Positions 1-9,863 of a stretch of DNA of 64,000 nucleotides are shown here, piece after piece. This DNA is from an uncultured bacterium (lineage in GTDB: Bacteria; Actinomycetota; Coriobacteriia; Coriobacteriales; Coriobacteriaceae). The stretch covers positions 13,719 to 77,718 of the forward strand of contig CAJMST010000009.1 in NCBI GenBank assembly GCA_905216145.1, in the 5' to 3' direction. A program made the position numbers and the translations under genes. Below the pieces are notes generated by a model. The model saw only the letters and a program-made list of their open reading frames with translations, searched no databases and was not told the DNA's origin. The stretch's first letter is position 1, and every line of letters starts with the position of its first letter.

Positions 1-660
1 CATGCCAAAGAAGGAATCGTGCTGAATGTTGCTATCCTCGTCGATATAGGCGTGAACGTTATACACCACGCGGTCGATCTTGTCGTTGAGCAGCGCGTTG
101 GTCGCAAGCGCCGCGGCCTGGATCTGCCCGTTGGACAGCAGCTCGAGCTCGTTGGCAGACGATGTGTCCAACACCGTCACCTCGACCGTGCCCGTACGCT
201 CATCGGCTTCATCGACGGTAAAGTCGAGCGGGAACTGCGTAAAGCCGTTGCCCCACTCGAGTCCACCCTTGAGTGCTGTAGAAACGGTATCAACCGAAAC
301 GCTCTCGGACAGGTTGGCGGTATTCAGACGGCGCATCACGCCGTAGCCGATCTGCATGCCCACGATCAGCACCAAAATACCGATGACCACGGCCATCGCG
401 GTCTTCGTAATGGTATGGCTCACCTGCGAGCCCGAAGGATCGTCCTCGGACAGCGGGTCGATATGTTTTGCCTGGCTCGCGCGGTCCTCGCTGCGCAGCT
501 GTGCTAGCGCCGCTTTGTCACCGCGCTTGGCCGCAGCCTCCTTCTCACGCATGCGCTCGGTACGCTTTTTGGCGAGCGTGGGATCCAAGACGCCGGATGC
601 ATCGATTTCGGAGAATAACTCCGTCACTTCTTCCGGAGTCAAAGGGTTCTTGTCAGCCAT
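1..660 (-). CDS. membrane-anchored protein of unknown function, 3' end outside window
   Basis: The reading frame starts at ATG 660, preceded by an AGGAAG ribosome-binding site, and runs open to the window edge (about 220 residues visible). Residues 1-86 are charged, cytoplasmic-looking and rich in Lys, Glu, Asp and Arg. One transmembrane helix spans about 87-107, followed by a soluble, presumably extracellular part. No signal peptide, catalytic motif or family was recognised. It lies 19 bp after the stop of the ABC transporter gene on the same strand and is probably co-transcribed with it, so an envelope role is plausible but inferred. Coding is clear from the uninterrupted frame and the GC-rich third positions. 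Confidence 0.75.
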   Translation of the reverse strand, partial: MADKNPLTPEEVTELFSEIDASGVLDPTLAKKRTERMREKEAAAKRGDKAALAQLRSEDRASQAKHIDPLSEDDPSGSQVSHTITKTAMAVVIGILVLIVGMQIGYGVMRRLNTANLSESVSVDTVSTALKGGLEWGNGFTQFPLDFTVDEADERTGTVEVTVLDTSSANELELLSNGQIQAAALATNALLNDKIDRVVYNVHAYIDEDSNIQHDSFFGM

Positions 661-679
661 AAACTTCCTGTCATATCAA

Positions 680-2452
680 TCAGTCGAGCTCGTGCGCACG
701 CGCACCTTCGAACTGCATTCGATAGTAACGGGCATAGGTGCCGCCACGGGCGAGAAGCTCCTCGTGCGTGCCACGCTCCACAACGCGACCATGCTCAACG
801 GTCGCAATCTCATCGGCATGCTTAATGGTCGAAAGACGGTGGGCGATAATAATCGTGGTGCGGCCGCGTGCCAGCTCTTCGAGTGACTCCTGCACCGCCT
901 CCTCGCTCTCGTTATCCAAAGCACTCGTCGCCTCGTCCAAAATCAGGATCTTGGGGTTCTTGAGAAACACGCGCGCGATGGCAACGCGCTGCTTCTGTCC
1001 GCCCGAAAGACGGCTGCCGCGCTCGCCCACCACGGTGTCGTAGCCCTGCGGAAGCGACTCGATAAAGGCATCGATGTTGGCGCGACGGGCGGCCTCGGCG
1101 ATCTCTTCTGCCGTGGCGCCCGGCTTGCCGTAGGCGATGTTCTCGCCAATCGTACCGTCAAATAGATAGACATCCTGCTGCACCAGGCCGATGGCGCGGC
1201 GCAGGCTCTGCTGCGTCACATCGCGCACGTCCTGGCCGTCGATGCTAATGGATCCGGCAGCCACGTCATAAAAGCGCGGCAGCAGCGAACAGGTCGTGGA
1301 CTTGCCACCGCCCGAAGGGCCAACCAGCGCGATGGTCTGCCCGGGCTTGATGGACAGATTCATATGGTCGATAACGGGACGCTCGTCGGCATAGCCCTCG
1401 CCCAGCTCGACATCCTCGTAGTTAAAGCACACGTCGTGATACTCCACGGCGCCGGCAGTCACCTGCAGATCCGTAGCGCCCGGCTTGTCCTGGATATCCG
1501 GCGCGGTCGAGAGCACCTCGTCCATACGTTTAAAGCCGGCGATAGCCTTCTGATACGTTTCGGCCGAATTGACGAGCGTCTCGAGCGGCGTGCAGAACAG
1601 CGAAATATAGAGTGCAAAGGTCGCCATATCGACCGCCTGCAGCTGTCCCTGGGCGACCAGCCAGCCGCCCAGCAGCACCACGATCACATAGAGCACACCC
1701 GAGAGCAGGCCATACGTCGCGGTATAGACGCCCATGGCGTGATACATGTTCTCCTTGGACGAAAGGTAGCGATCGTTAGAGGCACGGAACTTGGCGCGCT
1801 CGGTCTCCTCGTTGGCAAAGCTCTTGACTACGCGCATGCCCGCAAGCGAATCCTGCAGCTGCGCATTGATGCCGCTGATCTTTTTGCGGTTGTCGCTAAA
1901 AACCTCGCGCATACGCATGTTCTGCCAAAACATGATGACCGCAAACGCCGCCGTCACCACGGCCATGGCGAGCGCCAGCACCGGGGCAATGGTAAAGAGG
2001 ATCACAAACGAGCCGATGATCTCGATGCCGCAGATGATGATCCACTCGGGCACGTGGTGCGCCGCCTCGCAGATATCGAACAGGTCGTTGACCACGCGGC
2101 TCATCATGTCGCCCGAGCTGTTGCGGTCGAAGTATGCAAAGCTAAAGCGCTCATACTGGTCAAACAGGTCCTCGCGCATTTTGGACTCCATACGCGCGCC
2201 CATCACGTGACCCCAATAGCTCACAAAATAGCGGCAGGCGCAGCGGACGGCATACATCAGCACCAAGCCCACCGCGATCATGCCGAGCGCCTGCATAATA
2301 GCAGCCTGACCCTGAGTAAACAGCCCACCGGTCAAATTGCGCAGGATAATGGGGAACGCCAGGTCAATGGCGGCAAGCACCAGAGCACAAACAGTATCAG
2401 CAACAAAAAGCCCCATCTGGGGCTCGTAATACGAAAGAAACCTCTTAAACAT
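680..2452 (-). CDS. ABC transporter, fused permease/ATP-binding subunit (MsbA/BmrA type)
   Basis: This 590-residue half-transporter has the order of exporter-type ABC proteins. A six-helix type 1 membrane domain occupies about residues 10-310 and a nucleotide-binding domain about 340-580. Visible motifs are the Walker A GPSGGGKST (Lys384), the signature LSGGQKQR, the Walker B ILILDEATSALD and the switch histidine in IIAHRLSTIKHAD. Such proteins work as homo- or heterodimers that move lipids, peptides or drugs out of the cell; the substrate cannot be told from sequence. No second half-transporter is adjacent, so a homodimer is the simpler guess. The start ATG at 2452 fits the family length. 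The partial membrane-protein gene follows 19 bp downstream. Confidence 0.93.
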   Translation of the reverse strand: MFKRFLSYYEPQMGLFVADTVCALVLAAIDLAFPIILRNLTGGLFTQGQAAIMQALGMIAVGLVLMYAVRCACRYFVSYWGHVMGARMESKMREDLFDQYERFSFAYFDRNSSGDMMSRVVNDLFDICEAAHHVPEWIIICGIEIIGSFVILFTIAPVLALAMAVVTAAFAVIMFWQNMRMREVFSDNRKKISGINAQLQDSLAGMRVVKSFANEETERAKFRASNDRYLSSKENMYHAMGVYTATYGLLSGVLYVIVVLLGGWLVAQGQLQAVDMATFALYISLFCTPLETLVNSAETYQKAIAGFKRMDEVLSTAPDIQDKPGATDLQVTAGAVEYHDVCFNYEDVELGEGYADERPVIDHMNLSIKPGQTIALVGPSGGGKSTTCSLLPRFYDVAAGSISIDGQDVRDVTQQSLRRAIGLVQQDVYLFDGTIGENIAYGKPGATAEEIAEAARRANIDAFIESLPQGYDTVVGERGSRLSGGQKQRVAIARVFLKNPKILILDEATSALDNESEEAVQESLEELARGRTTIIIAHRLSTIKHADEIATVEHGRVVERGTHEELLARGGTYARYYRMQFEGARAHELD

Positions 2453-2483
2453 GTGATCCTCAAAGAAATATCAGCAACATAAG

Positions 2484-2522
2484 GCCCTGGGACAAAGTAA
2501 TCAGTAGTTCTTGTCCCAGGGC
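2484..2522 (-). terminator. hairpin after the Nudix gene
   Basis: A perfect 12-bp inverted repeat (GCCCTGGGACAA / TTGTCCCAGGGC) lies between the end of the Nudix gene (2535) and the start of the ABC gene (2452). The T-run is weak, so it may be a leaky terminator or an mRNA-stabilising hairpin. Confidence 0.6.
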
Positions 2523-2534
2523 TATTCCCGCTCG

Positions 2535-3230
2535 TTACAGCTCGGCCCCACCCAAGCGGTGCGCGATGCTATCGCAGGCCAAGGCGCCCACGACGGTCTT
2601 GGCGTCTTCGATCTTGCCGTCGAGCACGGCGTCGATCAGCTCGTGCAGCGGCACCAGGTCCACGTTGACAAACTCGTCATCATCGGGGTTGGGCGCATCA
2701 AACTCGAGCTTGGTGGCCAAGTAGATGTGGATGATCTCATCGCAAAAACCGCAGGACGTGACAATCGACGTCAAAAAGCGAATACGACCAGCCCTAAAGC
2801 CCGTCTCCTCGTGCAGTTCGCGCTTGGCGCAATCGAGCGGGTCCTCGCCTGGATCGAGCTTGCCGGCGGGAATCTCGACCGTCACGCGGTCGATGGCGGT
2901 GCGGTACTGACGCACCAGTACGATCTTGCCGCTCTCGGTCAGTGCCACAACGGCCGCCGCACCCGGATGGCGAACGATATCGCGGGCGCTGCGGTGACCG
3001 TTGGGCAGCTCAACCTCAAGACGGTGGACGTCAAGGATCTTGCCCTTCCAGGCGCACTCCTCCGAAAGAATCTTCTCGTGCAGCTCGGCATCGTGCGGGT
3101 CGTCGTCGCCCAGCACCAGTGCCGGCTCGTCAGCGACCTCGCCACCAGGCTCGCCCTCGGCGTGCCCATACATGCGGCTGTCCTCTTCGACGATCTGCGC
3201 GTCCATGAGCTCTTCGTTCTTCTCGTCCAT
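2535..3230 (-). CDS. Nudix hydrolase, ADP-ribose pyrophosphatase-like
   Basis: The 231-residue protein carries a complete Nudix box (G-x5-E-x7-R-E-x2-E-E-x-G) from Gly123 to Gly144, with Glu138, Glu141 and Glu142 available for metal binding. The context IPAGKLDPGED and the later acidic C-terminal part resemble ADP-ribose/ADP-sugar pyrophosphatases (NudF/TrmE-independent YqkG type), which cleave ADP-ribose to AMP and ribose-5-phosphate. An acidic extension of about 50 residues precedes the core and is longer than usual. The start chosen is ATG 3230, which has AGAGGA nine bases upstream; an upstream ATG at 3239 sits directly on that Shine-Dalgarno and is less likely. It follows purD by 21 bp on the same strand and is probably in the same transcript. 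Confidence 0.9.
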   Translation of the reverse strand: MDEKNEELMDAQIVEEDSRMYGHAEGEPGGEVADEPALVLGDDDPHDAELHEKILSEECAWKGKILDVHRLEVELPNGHRSARDIVRHPGAAAVVALTESGKIVLVRQYRTAIDRVTVEIPAGKLDPGEDPLDCAKRELHEETGFRAGRIRFLTSIVTSCGFCDEIIHIYLATKLEFDAPNPDDDEFVNVDLVPLHELIDAVLDGKIEDAKTVVGALACDSIAHRLGGAEL

Positions 3231-3251
3231 CCGTCTCATTCCTCTCGGATT

Positions 3252-4556
3252 TTAGGCATCCCAGGCGTCGCGGCCGCGCAGCGCGCGCAGGCCGATGTCG
3301 TGACGCAGGGTCTTGCCCTCAAAATCAATCTTCTCGCAGGCCTCGTAGGCAAGGTTGCGAGCGTTCTCGAACGTGTCGCCCAGAGCGGTCACGGCAAGCA
3401 CGCGGCCACCATTGGTCACGAGCTGGCCGTCCACCACGGCAGTGCCCGCGTGGTACACGGTCACGTTCTCCATGGCCTCGGCATCGGCGATACCGGTGAT
3501 GACCTTGCCCTTCTCGTAGCTGCCGGGATAACCCGCGCTCGTCAGGACAATGGCCACGGCCCACTCGTCACGCCAGTCGAGCTCAATCTGATCGAGCTCG
3601 CAGTTGGCACAAGCCAGCATGACCTCGACCAGGTCATTCTTAAGGCGCGGCAGCACGACCTGCGTCTCGGGGTCGCCAAAGCGGGCATTGAACTCCAGTA
3701 CCTTGGGACCGGCAGGCGTGAGCATAAAGCCGCCGTACAGGCAGCCGCGGTAGTCGATACCCTCGGCAGCAAGCTCGGCCACGGTCTGCTCCATGACCTT
3801 CACCATGGTGGCGTGCTCCTCGTCGGTCACGATGGGCACCGGGCTGTAGACGCCCATGCCGCCGGTGTTGGGGCCCTTGTCGCCCTCGAGCGCGCGCTTG
3901 TGGTCCTGCGAGGTGGCCATGGGGCGCACGGTCTTGCCGTCGGTAAAGGCCAACAGCGAGCACTCGGGGCCGGTCAGCATCTCCTCGATGACCACGGTAT
4001 TGCCGGCATCGCCAAAGGTGCCGCCAAAGCACTCGCGCACGGCCTCCTCGGCCTGCTCAAGTTCGGTCGCCACGATAACGCCCTTGCCCGCGGCAAGGCC
4101 GTCGGCCTTCACGACCAGCGGGGCGCCCTGCTCGCGCACGTAGGCGAGAGCCGAAGCCTCGTCGGTAAACGAACCATAGGCTGCCGTCGGAATGCCCGCA
4201 CGTTCCATGAGCTGCTTGGAGAACAGCTTGGAGCCCTCCATCTGGGCGCCCTCGGCACCCGGGCCAAAGCAGGGAATACCCGCCGCGCGCACGGCGTCGG
4301 CCACGCCCGCCACGAGCGGAGCCTCGGGGCCAATTACCACGAGTCCGCATCCGTGGCTCTGCGCAAACGCCGCCACGGCCGCAGGATCGCAATCGTCGAG
4401 AACCACGTTCTCGCCGCAGCTCGCGGTGCCGCCGTTACCCGGCGCGATGTAGAGCTTGCCGGCGCGCGGTGATGCTGCGAGCTTGGCTGCCAAAGCATGC
4501 TCGCGGCCGCCGCTGCCCAACAACAGGATGTCGATGGTTTGAGTGTCCGCCTTCAA
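3252..4556 (-). CDS. purD: phosphoribosylamine--glycine ligase (GAR synthetase)
   Basis: PurD joins glycine to phosphoribosylamine with ATP in the second step of purine synthesis. The 434-residue protein starts with the diagnostic LLLGSGGREHALA motif (residues about 11-23) and has the ATP-grasp core, including GGMGVYSPVP and LEFNARFGDPETQ. The start is TTG 4556, placed five bases after a perfect AGGAGG. An in-frame upstream extension to 4724 exists but crosses the hairpin behind purA and looks non-coding. purA lies upstream on the same strand, separated by that hairpin. purB and purC are in the window too, but far away. Confidence 0.95.
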   Translation of the reverse strand: MKADTQTIDILLLGSGGREHALAAKLAASPRAGKLYIAPGNGGTASCGENVVLDDCDPAAVAAFAQSHGCGLVVIGPEAPLVAGVADAVRAAGIPCFGPGAEGAQMEGSKLFSKQLMERAGIPTAAYGSFTDEASALAYVREQGAPLVVKADGLAAGKGVIVATELEQAEEAVRECFGGTFGDAGNTVVIEEMLTGPECSLLAFTDGKTVRPMATSQDHKRALEGDKGPNTGGMGVYSPVPIVTDEEHATMVKVMEQTVAELAAEGIDYRGCLYGGFMLTPAGPKVLEFNARFGDPETQVVLPRLKNDLVEVMLACANCELDQIELDWRDEWAVAIVLTSAGYPGSYEKGKVITGIADAEAMENVTVYHAGTAVVDGQLVTNGGRVLAVTALGDTFENARNLAYEACEKIDFEGKTLRHDIGLRALRGRDAWDA

Positions 4557-4610
4557 GGGTGCCTCCTCTATGGATGAATGGCCCGCTCCACGCGAGCCCT
4601 TTGCAAGCAA

Positions 4611-4652
4611 ATATACCCCTCGGCCGCCCGTCCGGGCTGCAAAGGGGTATAT
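4611..4652 (-). terminator. long hairpin between purA and purD
   Basis: The outer arms ATATACCCCT and AGGGGTATAT (10 bp, perfect) enclose an inner GCCCG-TC-CGGGC hairpin. It sits 22 bp past the purA stop and upstream of purD. There is no clear T-run, so it may be a terminator or a structured 5' leader of purD. Confidence 0.5.
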
Positions 4653-4674
4653 CGCAATAACCAAATAGTCCCGA

Positions 4675-5961
<1,287 letters not shown>

Positions 5962-6054
5962 GTTTACTCCTTACATTCATGGACTGTCTACGCGCCACGC
6001 CGGCACGCAGAAGCACAAAACATTCCCAGTATACCCGTGCAACGGGCGCCTGTC

Positions 6055-7446
6055 CTACTCCTCGGCATGTGCCCCATCAAGCTCATAGAACTTGGTGGAT
6101 GCCGGCAGGAACATCAGATCGACGTCGCCGATCGGGCCCGAACGGTTCTTGGCCACGACGATACGCGTAACGCCCTCGTCGGGTCGATCGTCGCGCGAGG
6201 CCTCGGCCTCGTCGGCGGAGCGGTCCAAGAACATAACGATATCGGCGTCCTGCTCGATGGAGCCCGATTCACGAAGGTCGGAAAGCTGCGGGCGCTTGCC
6301 GGTACGGGATTCGACCTGACGCGAGAGCTGCGACAGCGCGATGAGCGGGATCTTGAGCTCCTTGGCCATGATCTTCAGACCACGCGACATCTCCGAAACC
6401 TCGACGGTACGGCTCTCGGAGCGGCGTCCCGGCGGAGGACTCACCAGCTGCAGGTAGTCCAGGATGATGATTGCCTTCTCCTTGTTATGGAGCATGCGGC
6501 GGCTCTTGGCGCGAATCTCGGTCACTGTGGTGCCGGGCGTATCGTCAATCAGAATATCGAGCTTGGACAAGGTCTGCGTGGCCTCGTTGATATTGGCCCA
6601 CTGCTCGGGGCTAATGCGGCCCATGCGGAAGTCACTGATCGAGATCATGGCGTAGGCGCAAATCAGACGCTGGGCAATTTCTTTGCCCGACATCTCCAGC
6701 GAGAAGAAGCCGACGGTATAACCGGCAGCGGCAGCGTTGAGCGCCAGATTCAGGGCGAACGACGTCTTACCCACAGCAGGGCGGGCGCCGATAATGATGA
6801 GCTGGCCCTCGCGGAAGCCCATGAGCATGCGGTCGAGTGACGGGAAGCCCGTGGGCACGCCCGCAGCCTGACCACCGGCCTGACACACTTCCTCGGCCTC
6901 GTTATAGGCCTCAACCATAAACTCGGTCAGCGTCTTGTAGCTCGACTTGACCTCGCGTGCCGTGACCTTGAGCAGCTTGCTCTCGGCTAGCTCCACGACC
7001 TCCTTGGTGTCGGTGGGGGCGTTATATGCCAGCGCGTTGATCTCGTTGGTGGCGCCGATCAGCTCGCGCAGCATCGAATCGCGACGAACGATGGCGGCAT
7101 GGTGCTGCCAGTTCACGAGCGACAGAGTCTGACCCATCAGCTCCAAAATGTAGGCCTCGCCGCCCACGGCATCGAGCTTGTTGATGCTTCGCAGGTAATC
7201 GATCAGCGAGATGGAGTCGATGGGAATGCGGCTGTTGTACATATCGACCATCGCGGTGTAGATGGTCTTATGAATGGGCCGGTAGAAATCATCGGGCTGC
7301 AGCTCGACCTGGGCCTCTTCGACCACCTCGGGCGATAGCAGCATAGCGGCCAGTACATTGGCCTCTGCATCTTGGTTTTGGGGAAGACCCAACTTTGAGC
7401 CGCGGTCCTCGACCGTCAGCCCCGTCTCCCTATCGTCATATGCCAT
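6055..7446 (-). CDS. dnaB: replicative DNA helicase DnaB
   Basis: DnaB is the hexameric helicase that unwinds DNA at the replication fork. An N-terminal DnaB domain (about residues 15-120, beginning LPQNQDAEANVLAAML) is followed by a RecA-like C-terminal domain with Walker A GARPAVGKTSFALN, Walker B IIILDYLQLV and the arginine-finger region SRQVESRTGKRPQLSDLRESGSIEQDADIV. At 463 residues it is of normal length and has no intein. The start is set at ATG 7446, six bases after a GAGG. Two in-frame upstream ATGs (7452 and 7458) cannot be excluded. The rplI cluster lies upstream, ending in its own terminator, a common neighbourhood for dnaB. Confidence 0.96.
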   Translation of the reverse strand: MAYDDRETGLTVEDRGSKLGLPQNQDAEANVLAAMLLSPEVVEEAQVELQPDDFYRPIHKTIYTAMVDMYNSRIPIDSISLIDYLRSINKLDAVGGEAYILELMGQTLSLVNWQHHAAIVRRDSMLRELIGATNEINALAYNAPTDTKEVVELAESKLLKVTAREVKSSYKTLTEFMVEAYNEAEEVCQAGGQAAGVPTGFPSLDRMLMGFREGQLIIIGARPAVGKTSFALNLALNAAAAGYTVGFFSLEMSGKEIAQRLICAYAMISISDFRMGRISPEQWANINEATQTLSKLDILIDDTPGTTVTEIRAKSRRMLHNKEKAIIILDYLQLVSPPPGRRSESRTVEVSEMSRGLKIMAKELKIPLIALSQLSRQVESRTGKRPQLSDLRESGSIEQDADIVMFLDRSADEAEASRDDRPDEGVTRIVVAKNRSGPIGDVDLMFLPASTKFYELDGAHAEE

Positions 7447-7600
7447 GAGCATCCTCATTCATATCGCTTGCGAGCATCCATAGTATCAGCCACGGTCCCA
7501 AAACGCGCCGCGCGCCGCCAATCATCACCGAACCAAACGGATGAACGGTCCTGTATATAGGACTTCGACGCAACGTTCACCATGACACTCACTCAGCGCA

Positions 7601-7638
7601 AAAAACAAAAGGGCGCCCTGGTTTCCCAGAGCGCCCTT
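7601..7638 (-). terminator. rho-independent terminator of the rpsF-ssb-rpsR-rplI operon
   Basis: On the minus strand a GC-rich stem (AAGGGCGCTCTGG / CCAGGGCGCCCTT, GAAA loop) is followed by TTGTTTTTT. It sits 33 bp past the rplI stop. Confidence 0.88.
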
Positions 7639-7670
7639 CTTAGAACAAGATTGTTGCGTTGCAGCAAATG

Positions 7671-8210
7671 CTACTCGGCAGCAGCCTCAGTCTCGACCTC
7701 GGCGGTCTCGGCCTCGGCGACCTCAGCGGCCTCCTCGACCTCAGCCTCGGCAGCGAGCTCCTCGGCGGTAACGCCGACGAGAACGACAACCTCGGCCTTG
7801 ATCTCGCGGTACAGCGAGATGGCAACGGTGTGGGCACCGGCAACCTTGATGGGCTTACCGAGCTCGACGCGCTTGCGGTCGATGTCCATACCGAGCTGAG
7901 CCTTGATGGCGTCAGCGACCATAGCGGCGGTAACGGAGCCAAAGAGGATGCCCTCGTCGCCGACCTTGACGTCAACGGTGACCGTCTTGCCCTCGAAGGC
8001 AGCCTTGGTCTCGTTGGCGGTAGCCAGACGGACGGCCTCGCGCTTGGCGATGTTGTTGCGACGCTCGTCAAGCTGCTTGAGGTTGCCCTTGGTGGCGGCA
8101 ACAGCGAGCTTCTTGGGGAACAGGAAGTTCTCAGCGTAACCCTGAGCGACCTCTACGACGTCACCCTCGCCGCCCTTGCCCTTGATCTCATCGAGAAGAA
8201 TAACCTTCAT
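7671..8210 (-). CDS. rplI: 50S ribosomal protein L9
   Basis: L9 binds 23S rRNA near the L1 stalk and limits frameshifting. The N-terminal domain begins MKVILLDEIKGKGGEGDVVEVAQGYAENFLFPKKLA, the L9 signature, and is followed by the long connecting helix and the C-terminal domain. At 179 residues it is about 30 longer than usual. The excess is a C-terminal tail (about 146-179) made almost only of Ala, Glu, Val and Thr. Such tails occur on ribosomal proteins of other high-GC actinobacteria and are probably disordered. It is the last gene of the rpsF-ssb-rpsR-rplI cluster and precedes a strong terminator. Confidence 0.97.
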   Translation of the reverse strand: MKVILLDEIKGKGGEGDVVEVAQGYAENFLFPKKLAVAATKGNLKQLDERRNNIAKREAVRLATANETKAAFEGKTVTVDVKVGDEGILFGSVTAAMVADAIKAQLGMDIDRKRVELGKPIKVAGAHTVAISLYREIKAEVVVLVGVTAEELAAEAEVEEAAEVAEAETAEVETEAAAE

Positions 8211-8225
8211 GATGCGTCTCCCTTC

Positions 8226-8492
8226 TTAGCCGCGGTCGCGGTTGCCACGAGAGGAAACCACGGGGACGGTGTACGGCAGGAGAGCCATCTCGCGGGCGCG
8301 CTTGATGGCGTTGGCGATGTCATGCTGATGCTGCGTGCAAGCGCCAGTGACGCGACGGGGCTTGATCTTGCCACGGTCGGTCATGTACTTACGGAGAAGC
8401 TGAGTGTCCTTATAGTCGATGAACTCAGTGTTCTCCTTGCAGAACTGGCAGTACTTACGACGCGGCTGACGTGCAGAAAAATCATTAGCCAT
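8226..8492 (-). CDS. rpsR: 30S ribosomal protein S18
   Basis: The 88-residue protein has the S18 core: CQFCKENTEFIDYKDTQLL, then the basic RGKIKPRRVTGACTQHQ segment that binds 16S rRNA beside S6. The paired cysteines near the N-terminus (CQFC) and Cys in TGACTQHQ are of the type that can bind zinc. The start is ATG 8492 with AAAGG upstream. A longer in-frame extension to 8543 does not match S18 and includes the intergenic spacer. It lies between ssb and rplI; S6 and S18 form a heterodimer in the 30S platform and are encoded together here. Confidence 0.95.
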   Translation of the reverse strand: MANDFSARQPRRKYCQFCKENTEFIDYKDTQLLRKYMTDRGKIKPRRVTGACTQHQHDIANAIKRAREMALLPYTVPVVSSRGNRDRG

Positions 8493-8564
8493 GTCAAAAT
8501 ACCTTTCATTTGGCAACTTCGGCGAACCGAAGCCGCCTCTCACTCAAAAATAGGTGAACAACCC

Positions 8565-9017
8565 TTAGAACGGGATGTCCTCATCGTAGACGTCGACCGC
8601 GGGCGGCGTAGCCACCGGCGCGGCAGGACGTGCTGCGGGCGCGGGAGCTGCGGGGGCGTAACCGCCCTGATCGTAGCCACCCTGGCCACCACGGGAGCTC
8701 ATAAACTCGATCTCATCGACGATGACCTCAAGCTTGCTCCGGCGCTGGCCGTCGCGCTCCCAAGAGCTGTAGCGCAGCTTGCCCTCGATCGCGACCTTGT
8801 TTCCCTTTGCCAGGAAACGGCTCACGGCCTCGGCGCGGGTGCCGAACATGGTGCAGTCGACAAAGTTGGGATAGTCCTCCCACTCGCCAGTCTGCGCGTT
8901 GCGGCGACGATCGTTCACGGCAACGCCAAAGGACAGAACCTGGGTTCCGCCGGCGGTGGCGCGCAGCTCGGGATCGCGGGTGAGGTTACCGGTGATGTTC
9001 ACTCGATTGATGCTCAT
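8565..9017 (-). CDS. ssb: single-stranded DNA-binding protein
   Basis: SSB coats single-stranded DNA at forks and repair sites. Residues 1-110 form the OB fold, beginning with NRVNITGNLTRDPELR and including the typical GKLRYSSWERDGQRRSKLEVIVDEIEF region. A Gly/Pro/Ala-rich linker follows (about 112-143). The protein ends in DEDIPF, the acidic tip that recruits partners such as PriA, RecO and exonucleases. At 150 residues it has normal length. It sits between rpsF and rpsR, the common bacterial order. Confidence 0.97.
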   Translation of the reverse strand: MSINRVNITGNLTRDPELRATAGGTQVLSFGVAVNDRRRNAQTGEWEDYPNFVDCTMFGTRAEAVSRFLAKGNKVAIEGKLRYSSWERDGQRRSKLEVIVDEIEFMSSRGGQGGYDQGGYAPAAPAPAARPAAPVATPPAVDVYDEDIPF

Positions 9018-9065
9018 AACTCACTACTTCCTCTTGGGGCACAAGCCCAGTCCAAAACGACAGTC

Positions 9066-9359
9066 TTACTCCTGGTCGTCGCGACGGACGATCATGTGGC
9101 GGACCACAGCGTCGGTGATGCGCAGGACGCGATCAAGCTCGGCGATCTGGGTAGGATCTGCGTGGAAGTTGATGAGGGTGTAGTCACCATCGGTGAGGTC
9201 GTTGATCTCGTAGGCGAGCTTGCGCTTGCCCCACTCGTCAACGGAGTCGACCTTGCCAGCGCCCTCAGCGATCGTGGTATCGATACGCTTCATAACAGCG
9301 AGACGAGTCTCGGGGTCGAGCGACGGGTCAACAAAGAACAGCAGTTCATAAGCCTTCAT
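9066..9359 (-). CDS. rpsF: 30S ribosomal protein S6
   Basis: S6 pairs with S18 on the central domain of 16S rRNA. The 97-residue protein starts MKAYELLFFVDPSLDPETR and has the conserved WGKRKLAYEINDLTDGDYTLINFHADP core. The start is ATG 9359, eight bases after a perfect AGGAGGTGA; an in-frame extension to 9380 would place codons inside that site and is rejected. It is the promoter-proximal gene of rpsF-ssb-rpsR-rplI. A candidate promoter and a leader hairpin lie just upstream. Confidence 0.97.
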   Translation of the reverse strand: MKAYELLFFVDPSLDPETRLAVMKRIDTTIAEGAGKVDSVDEWGKRKLAYEINDLTDGDYTLINFHADPTQIAELDRVLRITDAVVRHMIVRRDDQE

Positions 9360-9386
9360 ATTGTCACCTCCTCTGGGCAAATGTGG

Positions 9387-9413
9387 CTTCAGGTCGTGAA
9401 GGTGCGCCTGAAG
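9387..9413 (-). promoter_or_regulatory. hairpin in the rpsF leader
   Basis: An inverted repeat CTTCAGG / CCTGAAG with a 13-base loop lies in the predicted untranslated leader of rpsF, just upstream of the Shine-Dalgarno. In many bacteria the S6-S18 complex represses its own leader through such a hairpin. Whether this one has the needed bulge could not be decided by eye. Confidence 0.4.
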
Positions 9414-9430
9414 CAGGAAAAGACTTGGTA

Positions 9431-9459
9431 ATAATATCTTTCAACCTCCCAGGCCGCAA
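9431..9459 (-). promoter_or_regulatory. candidate promoter of the rpsF operon
   Basis: On the minus strand a -35 TTGCGG (9459-9454) and a -10 TATTAT (9436-9431) are separated by 17 bp. It would give a leader of about 65 nt before rpsF. Confidence 0.55.
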
Positions 9460-9819
9460 GAATATGCAGCTACAACCTCATGACCTCCACATATGCCCAT
9501 ACTCGCACCACGTTTCATGCGCATTCCAACCAAATGCCGACCAAGAGCTTGACGGATTTGTGGACAAGATACGGTGCCGCGGGGACAAGCTGAGCCAAGC
9601 CGCAGGTCAACGGGCACAAGGCTGTGGTCGCAAAATGCATACCAGTGGTCCACAGCACCACCCAAAGATTTTTAAATTCATTGCCAAGTCGCTTATGAAT
9701 ACCCCTTTTGAACAATTGAGTTGATCAACCACGCTGGTCGGAAGCCGTTTTTTGGCACCTCAAACCCCACTGCAACGCCAAACGTGGCAAAGCGTTTTAA
9801 AAAATGCCAACTTTTCTGT
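9460..9819. other. non-coding stretch between rpsF and tRNA-Ser
   Basis: About 360 bp without a credible gene. Short open frames on both strands lack ribosome-binding sites, have ordinary intergenic composition and match no family I know. Apart from the promoters at either end nothing specific was found. Confidence 0.6.
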
Positions 9820-9847
9820 TTGCACTTTGCGATTCCTCGTGTATACT
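9820..9847 (+). promoter_or_regulatory. promoter of the tRNA-Ser genes
   Basis: A -35 TTGCAC (9820-9825) and a -10 TATACT (9842-9847) with a 16-bp spacer lie 16 bp before the tRNA 5' end. Confidence 0.75.
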
Positions 9848-9863
9848 GACTTTCGCATTTAAC

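Noticed and set aside
9383..9724. Open frame of 113 codons in the rpsF to tRNA-Ser gap
   Set aside because: No Shine-Dalgarno, no recognisable domain, overlaps the rpsF ribosome-binding and promoter region on the other strand.
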